Shown here piece after piece: positions 51,099 to 59,500 of a stretch of DNA of 64,000 nt (positions are counted from its first letter, which is position 1; the number at the start of each line of letters is the position of its first letter). The position numbers were made by a program, and so were the translations under genes. Origin of the DNA: Vreelandella rituensis (GTDB taxonomy: Bacteria > Pseudomonadota > Gammaproteobacteria > Pseudomonadales > Halomonadaceae); the NCBI RefSeq assembly GCF_003336665.1, contig NZ_QPIJ01000001.1, forward strand, positions 300,812 to 364,811, given 5' to 3'. Below the pieces are notes generated by a model. That model was not told the DNA's origin. It worked only from the letters and a program-made list of their open reading frames with translations, and searched no databases.

Positions 51099-51881
51099 AT
51101 GTCGATGACCAAACGGCTTGCGCTGCCGGCCATGATGATGACCACGCTGGCCCTGTCTATCAGTAGCGCACATGCCGAAACGGCACAGGATGCGCTGCCC
51201 GCCCCCGTGGAAGCGCTAATGGAGCAGGATCTCCAGCTGCACAGCACATTTGATCTTGAGGATGGACTGACCGGCTATGCCATGTCCCACAATGGCAATC
51301 CGGTGCCCGTCTACGTCCTGCCGGGTAATGAGCGTGCCATTATCGGCACCCTGATCGACGCCACCGGCATGCCGGTGATGGATGAGGCCATGTCGAGTGC
51401 GGTCCACGAAGAAACCAACGCGCTGGCATGGTCGTTGTTGCAGGATGCGGAAATTGTCGTTGAAGGCGATCCCGATGCGCCTAACATGATGTACACGATA
51501 TCCGACCCCAACTGCGGCTTCTGCAACCGCCAGTGGCATGCCGTTGAGCCCCTGGTCGAGGCCGGCACCCTTCAAGTGCATCATTTGATGGTTGGGTTGC
51601 AGGGGCCGAGTAGCATTGCCAAGGCAGCCGCGATCCTAGAGGCCGAAGATCCGGCAGCCGAGCTGGGCAAGCATTTCAGTCGATTCGACCTTGGCGGTAT
51701 TGCGGGCATCGAGGGCGAAGAAGCCACACTGGCAACGCTTGATGAAAACCGGGCTATCATGCAGAAGGCAGGCGTTACCGGCACGCCGGCAAGCTTCTAT
51801 CAGGACGCAGACGGCACCATTCAGCGCATTTCCGGCGCGTTGCCGCTTGAAGACATGAAGGCGCGTCTGGGTATCGAATAA
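51099..51881 (+). CDS. DsbG/DsbC-like thiol-disulfide protein
   Basis: A 260-residue exported protein with signal peptide (LPAMMMTTLALSISSAHA). The N-terminal third resembles the DsbC/G dimerisation region; the C-terminal thioredoxin fold has the active site SDPNCGFCNRQ (about residues 131-141; CGFC) and the cis-Pro region VTGTPASFY near residue 230. The layout is that of DsbG/DsbC, the periplasmic disulfide isomerases. AAAAGGATG is upstream. It forms a two-gene unit with the lipoprotein at 51901. Confidence 0.88.
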   Translation: MSMTKRLALPAMMMTTLALSISSAHAETAQDALPAPVEALMEQDLQLHSTFDLEDGLTGYAMSHNGNPVPVYVLPGNERAIIGTLIDATGMPVMDEAMSSAVHEETNALAWSLLQDAEIVVEGDPDAPNMMYTISDPNCGFCNRQWHAVEPLVEAGTLQVHHLMVGLQGPSSIAKAAAILEAEDPAAELGKHFSRFDLGGIAGIEGEEATLATLDENRAIMQKAGVTGTPASFYQDADGTIQRISGALPLEDMKARLGIE

Positions 51882-51900
51882 CCCCTACTAAGGAGAAGGC

Positions 51901-52230
51901 ATGCTAACCAAACGCAAAATGTTGCTGACGCTCGCAGGCTCGGCATTGCTTGCAGGCTGTGCCGGTACAGGAGATGCTCAAGTGCAGAAGGATACCAACC
52001 GGGACGTGCCCATTATGGGAATGATGGGCAACTGTGATGCCAGCGAGGTCGAGCAGTACCTGGGTCGCGTATATGACGACTCGATGGAAGCAGGCCTTCT
52101 CTCTGCAAGCGGTGCCGATCGACTTCGCGTGAAGCGTCCGGGGTACATGCATACGGCGGATCACCGCGAAGATCGCCTGAATGTCGAGCTGGATGAGCGG
52201 GGGGTTATCACCGACGTAACCTGTGGGTGA
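51901..52230 (+). CDS. Lipoprotein with I78-like inhibitor domain
   Basis: A 109-residue lipoprotein: lipobox LAGC at residues 18-21. The mature part has the I78 inhibitor pattern, CDASEVEQYLGR (about residue 41), a PG (RPGYMHTADHREDRLNVELDERG) segment and a C-terminal TCG. I78 proteins inhibit serine peptidases and are small periplasmic proteins. It follows DsbG by 20 bases, with AAGGAG. A terminator follows at 52247. Confidence 0.8.
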   Translation: MLTKRKMLLTLAGSALLAGCAGTGDAQVQKDTNRDVPIMGMMGNCDASEVEQYLGRVYDDSMEAGLLSASGADRLRVKRPGYMHTADHREDRLNVELDERGVITDVTCG

Positions 52231-52246
52231 TAAGACGCTGACAAAG

Positions 52247-52280
52247 GGCCTCTCTGGCAGTGAACAGAGAGGCCTTTTTT
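52247..52280 (+). terminator. Rho-independent terminator
   Basis: GGCCTCTCT, ten-base loop, AGAGAGGCC, then TTTTTT. It ends the DsbG-lipoprotein transcript. Confidence 0.88.
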
Positions 52281-52291
52281 GTTGGTGCCGA

Positions 52292-53344
52292 CTACAGGCT
52301 TGGAACGGAGGAGGGACGCGCCAATGGAGCAGGGGAAGCGGTGCTAGCCTCTCGATTGGGTGTTTCGCGGCCGTAGAGAATCAGGTCGTGTTGGGCCACG
52401 GTCATCACCTGGGGTTTATTGCCACCTCGGTAAAAGGTAAGCCCCCCAGCACGGTCCACGGCACCCTTGAAGGTACCACGCAGGAAGGTGTCGACCGCTT
52501 CATCCCCGGCAACGCCTTCAGGGGCGTCAACGAAGCGTGCCAGGGTATCGCGGTCCATCCGTGACAAGGAGCTTCCGAGCGCGAAGGCATCGGCCATGTT
52601 TTCCCGCTTCACGGCAAGCCAGGCATCGTCCCAGCGGGACCCTTCGGGATCGGTGGTCTCGGTGTGGCGGGAGGCGAGCATATCCGACAGTGCCTGGTCG
52701 GCTCTGCGCTGAAGGCGAGACACCAGCTGCTCGGCAGGCCCTTCGGTCACCCTCTGGGCATAGAAGGCGTGACGCTCACACCCCAGGCGGGCGTTGGTCG
52801 TGACATGCAGGAAGGCCTCCTGGTCGGAGGAAAATTCACTGCCAGGGGCGCGAATAATGACTTCCTTGCCGTTGTCGGCATCTCGAGAGTTGACCACCGC
52901 CACTTTCCAGCCTTCGATTTCATTGAGCCCTCCCCATCCCAGAGAGGCGGGTGAGCCGGCCGGCTCCGGCTCCCGAGCGACGAGCATGGCGTTAAGGTCA
53001 ATCGAGGCGGCGTATTCCTCCCAAAGGGTGGAACATGGCATGCCAAAGGCGCGATCTGGGTAATGATCACGGGCACGCACGGCTCCCAGGATGGTGTCCT
53101 CCGCATGCTGACTGATGTCTACGAAGATGTCCGATTCGTCAGCCTTCTCCAGGACGGCCTGGATGTGTTGATACGCCTCACGGACATCATGTCCGCGCAA
53201 CCGCGTGAAATGAGGCAGGGTGCTGTTGATCGAGTCGCCTTCCACCAGCCGGGCTTCTTCCAGAAAGTCGGCTGCTTCCAGCGCCAGGTGGGAAAGTATC
53301 GAGGCAAGGGCGGTGTTGACGTTGCGTGTGGGGGTAGAGGGCAT
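52292..53344 (-). CDS. Hypothetical protein, 350 aa
   Basis: A 350-residue protein with no signal peptide or membrane segment, rich in Glu, Ala and Arg. Residues about 140-200 include a beta-like stretch (GWKVAVVNSRDADNGKEVIIRAPGSEFSSDQEAFLHV). No family recognised. GGAGAAATC precedes ATG 53344, and the family B site (53376-53406) lies about 32 bases away. It is divergent from the polyvalent gene, so both may be controlled from 53376-53477. Confidence 0.6.
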   Translation of the reverse strand: MPSTPTRNVNTALASILSHLALEAADFLEEARLVEGDSINSTLPHFTRLRGHDVREAYQHIQAVLEKADESDIFVDISQHAEDTILGAVRARDHYPDRAFGMPCSTLWEEYAASIDLNAMLVAREPEPAGSPASLGWGGLNEIEGWKVAVVNSRDADNGKEVIIRAPGSEFSSDQEAFLHVTTNARLGCERHAFYAQRVTEGPAEQLVSRLQRRADQALSDMLASRHTETTDPEGSRWDDAWLAVKRENMADAFALGSSLSRMDRDTLARFVDAPEGVAGDEAVDTFLRGTFKGAVDRAGGLTFYRGGNKPQVMTVAQHDLILYGRETPNREASTASPAPLARPSSVPSL

Positions 53345-53375
53345 GATTTCTCCGGGTCATGAGGTGCATGCCATC

Positions 53376-53406
53376 TATCTAGGGGTCACACGTTCTGGCT
53401 GGGCGA
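53376..53406 (-). promoter_or_regulatory. Family B site before the 53344 gene
   Basis: Minus strand: TCGCCC, 13 bases, GACCCCTAGATA. It lies back-to-back with the plus-strand site at 53444. Confidence 0.5.
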
Positions 53407-53443
53407 AAGAAAGGGCTTTTACTTACCGGGCAAAGCGGCTTTT

Positions 53444-53477
53444 TCGCTGCCTTGTCGGGCTTGACCCCTATATAGGG
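53444..53477 (+). promoter_or_regulatory. Family B site before the polyvalent gene
   Basis: Plus strand: TCGCTG, 13 bases, GACCCCTATATAGGG, ending 65 bases before ATG 53542. The only plus-strand member, and it points toward the plus-strand gene. Confidence 0.5.
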
Positions 53478-53541
53478 ATGAACAGGGTTTCGCTGAGCGA
53501 CGGTGTTTGGCGGCCGGGCAGGTATCGAACGGAGAATAGAA

Positions 53542-56500
53542 ATGTCGAACAGGATTTTTGGCCCTGAGATGGGCGCCGAGCAACCGGACACCCGTCTCAG
53601 CGCCGCTCCGGCGACAAACCATTCCCCAGCGTCAGGGGGCGAACTCTCCCCGCTCGATTTCAAGCAATCCCTGCGTGCCGCCTTGAGTTACCACCCGATT
53701 CTCTCTCAGGTGCAGATTGTCGATCGGCCTGGTGATCTCCCCCCTGCAGTCCAGCGCCATATCCTTGCAAACGGGCTGGCGCCTGACAGGGTGCGCGGCG
53801 CATACGCCGACACAGGTCTCTATCTGGTGGCCGGCAATATTCCCGATGTCGCCACCGGTATTCGTGCGGCATTGCATGAAGCGGTCGGGCACCAGGGCTT
53901 ACGTGCCATATTGCTCGATGACTTCGAGCCTCAGATGCTCAACCTGCACAAGACCTTTCCCCGCGATCATAACGCCTGGGAAACGACGGCCCAGCGTTAC
54001 GGTTACCTGGATACCGGCACCGATGCGGGCCGGGTGGCGTTCGCCGAGGAACTGTGTGCCTATCTCGCCGAGCAGGATGAGACGGTAAGCGAATGGGACA
54101 TGATGCAGGCCGAGATCCGTCAGGCGATCCGTGAGCACTTTCCCGAGCTGCCAATGACCGAGCTGGATGTGCGCGCTCTGGTTCAGCGCAGCCGGGAATC
54201 CCTTATCCTCCGACATGGCAATCCCGAAGCGATTGCGGACGTTCAGGCGCGCCAGGCACGGCGTACAAAGGTCGCTAGCAACTTGATGGACTACAAGCAG
54301 CGCATCGGCAAAGGGCTGCCTGACCCCTTGTCGCTGGCGCTGTACCGAGGCGGCAGTCAGGTGGTGGACGATGACGGTATTCCCTGTCGGCTCTATCACG
54401 GGGCCGGCAGTGATGTGGGACATATTGATGGCACTTTCTGGGGCAGTCCTGATCCCGCCCATGCTAATGACTATGCCGCCATGCGCTCTGACCTGGGTGC
54501 TGCAGCATCAGTGGTGCCGTATTACGCCGATATCCGCCGGCCGTTCGACGGTGACCCCCTGCAGGCGGTACCCACCAGTTGGGAGAGGCCTAACGGGTTA
54601 ACGGTGGCGGTGTTCGTGGATGAGCTTATCCGGCAAAGCGGTGCTTCTGCAGAGGTAGGCGAACGTCTCCGCGCTATCGGGTCGGATCTGATGCGGGCAG
54701 GGCGCCGAGAAGAGAGCGGGCCGAGCTACTCGACCCAGGATTTCTGGTATGGCACCCGCTCGATGTTTGGTCGGGAAGGCGAGCAGCTGCTGGCGCAGGC
54801 GTATGCGATTGCCGGTTTTGATGGCGTGCGTTTCACCGAGGCCGGCAAGCTGACTTATGGCGCGTTCTCCGCGTCACAGCTGAGTTTTCTTGACCAGGGC
54901 GCATCCTTGCGCGGCTGGCAGCCCGATCGTCATCACGGCGAAGGCCTGGCATCGCAAGAGGCCTTTGCGCGCTGGTTCGGCGTCTCGAAAGTGGTGGATA
55001 AAGACGGGAACCCGCTGATGGTGCACAACGGCACCGATGCTGAGTTCACGGTGTTCGATACCCGGGATCGTGCTCTGGATATGAGTATTCCCAACAACCT
55101 TGGCGACAACATTGGCTCTTTTTTCGCCGAGAATAAAAACCATGCCAAGGATTTCGGCAAGGCGGTGTCTTCTTATTACCTCAAGCTCGAGAACCCAAAG
55201 GTATTTAAGACGCAGCGGGACTTTCGAGACTACATTCGAGAAACCTCCGGCAGAACCCCGGATATCCGGGACAGTGAAGGCTTCATCATTGAGGAAGGGC
55301 GGTTTGAGCACCGTACTCGGGAGACACTGGAGGCGGAAGGGTTCGATGGCGTGATGATCACGCGCCCGAACTATACGAAATCCAGGTCGAGCGATCGACC
55401 GTGGTTTATTGCCTTCTACCCCAATCAAATCAAGTCTGCGCAGAACAATCGCGGCACCTATGACCCCGGCAATCCCGATGTTCGTTTCAAGTTGCAGAAA
55501 GAGGCGATCCTACCGCTTGAGGATAACCCCGCATTCAGCAAGTGGTTCGATGACTCAAAGATCGTAACGCCGGATGGCGCACCGCTGAGGATGTTCCACG
55601 GAACGAACAGCGACATTACGGCGTATGAAGAAGCCAAGATACGCGCCAGCGACCTGGACGCTTATTGCAACGGCTACTGGTTCAATTCCAATGCCCGCAC
55701 CACGCCGGCTACCCGGGACGCCACGGTCGTCATGCCGGTGTACCTGGCTATCAAGAATCCCGCCTCATACGCCCTGGTTGAACAAGTCGCCCGCCAGGTA
55801 CGCAGGGATGGCGAGCTGCGACCTGACGCCCGCTCCAACGATGATGAGGTGCGCTTCCGACTGCAGGAAATGGGCTACGACGGCTTCCTTTTTACTGAGC
55901 CGGTACGCCTGACAGCGGAGCAGCGAGCGATCTACGCTCAAACGGGGGAAATAACCCTCGACACCAACCGGGGTGAGCACCTTATCCTGCGCCATGCGCC
56001 TCAGCCCGTGCGCGAGTTAAGGGAAGTGTCATACCAGGCCGATGCGCTGAGCTTTGAAAACCGCCTGGGGCAGACGGTCACGGTCAGCTTATCGCAGCCC
56101 GACGATGCGCAAGTCTTGCTGAGTATCGCCCAGGAAGACGGGGTGCTGGTGCTTGATAGCGGCGACGATATCGCCGAGGCGCTCGCCCACATCAAGGCGC
56201 TGCGAAGCGGCGCCGTTGAAAGCGTCGTGCTGGGCGACACGACGCTTCACCGAACCACCCAGACCCAGACATACCCGGAGATGATCGAAACCGGCGAAAT
56301 ACTCGACATCGTGGATCTCTACACCAAAGAGAATGGCCACATCACCGGCTACTCGAGCCTTGACGACTTCGAGGCCCAGCACAGTGACTTGGTGGCCGTC
56401 GCCTTCCAGTCGGGGCAGATCAAGAGTGCAATCGGTAACCGCGGCACCTTTGATCCCAATAACTCGGATATTCGCTACGCCATCGAGCAAGGGGGTAGCT

Positions 56501-59500
56501 CACAACTGGAGGACAACCCGGCATTTCGCCAGTGGTTCGGTCATTCCAAAGTGACCCAGCAAGGCCGCCCCCAGCCGGTGTATCACGGCTCCCCGGTTAA
56601 GGGAATTACGGAGTTCACCGGCTCGAGCTATCCGGTACCCAAGCCCGGCGAGACCTACGACTGGACCGGCGAGCAAGAGGTGATCCAGTTCATCAGTAGT
56701 CGCACGGCGGCGCGAACCTATGGAAAGAACGTCACGGCTGCGTTCTTGGCGTTGGAGAATCCGCTGGTCATCGATGCTCAGGGCAAGCGCTGGGGCAGCG
56801 AGATTTCACCGCTGAGCTATTTGCCCCAGGCCGTGGAAAACGGCCATGACGGCATCATCGTTCGCAACGTGATCGACGTTGGCTCCGGCAACGAGATGGC
56901 GGACACCTTCATGGTGTTTCGTCGCGAACAGATCAAATCGGCACTGGATAATGTCGGTACCTTTGATGCGAAGAACCCCGATATCCGCTTCAGCTTTGCC
57001 GGAGTAGGCGCTCAGACCGCTGATATCCACCAGTTGGACTATGCCAAGAAAGCCCTGAAGGATGGACTCTCGGCGGAGCAAGTCCGACAGCAAACTGGCT
57101 GGTTTCAGGGCGACGATAAGAAATGGCGCTTTGAAATTGACGATAGCCAGGCCCGCTACTTGCCGGTACTCGACAAGACGGTCGGCAAGCTTTGGACGGA
57201 ATCGCTGGACCGGGTAATTAGGCACCCGGCGTTGTTTGCGGCCTACCCGGGCCTGCGCAATCTTGATGTCGTGTCGATGCGTGGCATGGATCGGATGCGG
57301 GGTCGCTACGTGCAAGACGAGCACGCAATCTGGCTGAATGCCGATAACAGCGCCCTTGACCAATTCAGTACCTTGATGCACGAAATTCAGCACAGCCTGC
57401 AGGCAGTTGAGAGCTTTGCCCGTGGCGGCAGTCCCGAGTCGATCCCTCGCTTGGCAAACGTGGTTGCCGAGCAGCTCTACAGCACTGGGCAACCCGCTAA
57501 AGCCTACGAAGCCATGAAAGAGGCTCGCATGGCGGATCTGGCGCTACTGATAAAACGCTGGCGGAATTCTCCAGAGTCGTTGACCCGCTCCACTACCTGG
57601 TACCGGGTCAAGAACATGGTGTCTCCTGGTAAGAGGTCGCCAGAACGGGCGGCGTACATGGCTGGCAAGGTCGAGGAAGCGATTGACTCCCTCACCGGCG
57701 ATCTTGAGTTTTGGGAAAAAGCGGAGCTTCAGACGGCGCTTAATACCCCAGACGACGAGCTCAAAAGAGCCAGCCGCAACGCAGCGCGCCGCTGGGCTCG
57801 CCACAGCGGGTCTCGGCAAACCTTCCTGGCATGGCGTGAAATAGAGAAAAATGAAGATCCCGAGCGGCAATATTTCTTTTATCGTCGCTTGGCGGGGGAG
57901 GTTGAGGCGCGCAATGTGCAGGCCCGCCAGCACTTATCTGCGGCGATGCGCAAAGCCACCCCCCCAGCCGAGACCCAGGACATCCCCGGCGAAGAAACGT
58001 TAGTTGCCTTTCCTTACGGGCCAGCACCCGCCGCAAGCGAGATGGCGGAAGCTGAACCCCCGTCTCTTGCCGGTGTGGCAGAACGCCGCCTGCCGGCTTA
58101 CCTGCGAGGCAAGCCCTCGCCCGATCAGCTAAAGCTGGCGCTGGATGACCTTGCGGCTGTTCGCAAGATGGACCCTTACGCCAGCATGCCGCAGCGCCCG
58201 AATACCAACGAGCGGCAGCGCGAACGTGGCCGGACGGGATTGCACCAGCTGATCGACCAGCTCAGCGACCGCGTGCGCCGACGCTTGAATGACCCTGGCA
58301 GCGAAGGCATCGGCCTGCTCGGCGCCAGCATCTACCGGGACTTTGCCGAGGGTGAATCCTTTCAGTTGTTGGGCCGCCCCATCGCCAGCAACGAAGACCT
58401 TGCCACCGTCGCTCAGGTGTATCGTAATCCCCACTTTGAGACCCTGCGCGTGATCTACACGCGAGACGATGAGGTCGTCGGGGAGTCTGCCATTTCGTCT
58501 CGCATGCCCTCCGCTGTCAGGTTCCAGAACCTGGACCTGGAGGCCAGGATAGCGGCGGCGATCAAGGCGACGGGAGCGACCGGGTTCTTCCTGCTGCATA
58601 ACCACCCCAGCGGCGTATCCGAACCGTCGGATGCCGACATGAGGTTCACGATGGGGATATTTCAGAAATTCTCCGAGTTTCGCGGCCATGTGGTGATTGA
58701 TCACAATGAGTACAGCACCATCATGCAAAAAGGCCGCTCACGGACGCTCGAGTCGGCCACTATCAAGGCGCCCTGGTTAGAGGGACAAGACTTCACCACT
58801 GCACCCAGCGAACCCCATGCGGCGCTTGGCATGAGGATCAATGGGCCTGCGGCCGTGGTTGAGGTCGCCAAGCGGTTGAATGCTAGAACCGATCAGCCAG
58901 TATTGATCAGCACAACGTCGTCTGGCGATGTGTCTCTTATTACGACCATTCCGACGGCTTACTTCGATTATTTGTACTCGAAACTCGACGACGAATCGGC
59001 CGTGCGCGGGGCGCTGTCAGAACTTCGTCAGTTGCAGCGCGCTTCCGGAAGTGGCGGATTTCAGTTTCTGGTGACGCCGGACAAGGCTCAGTTAAGTGAT
59101 TACGATTGGCTATGGGATACCGGGCTCTTCACGGATCTCTTGACGCCGCAAGGTGAGAGCTTTCAGCAAACGGCATTCTTTGACGCGCCGCCTGACCCGA
59201 TTGTAGAGGCCGCCCGCGCCACCTACCGCGAGCAGACCGCTACCCATGATAATGTCGCGCCCGATTTGCTGGCAGCAGAGAAAGACGCTGCGTATGGATC
59301 GCACGCACTCACTGTCCGCGAACCGCAGGCCGACGCTTATCGCAACCAGGCCATGCAGGATACGCCAATGCCAGAGGCGATCAGCGAGGCTAAACGCCAG
59401 GCAGCCTTCGGCCAATGGTTCGAGGGCAGTCAGGTTGTGGATGCAAATGGATTACCGATGGCGATGTACCACGGAACGAGGGGTGACTTCGATGAATTTG

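Noticed and set aside
52247..52280. Bidirectional terminator also serving the 52292 gene
   Set aside because: The minus-strand direction has only a weak T-rich tail, so only the plus-strand role is called.
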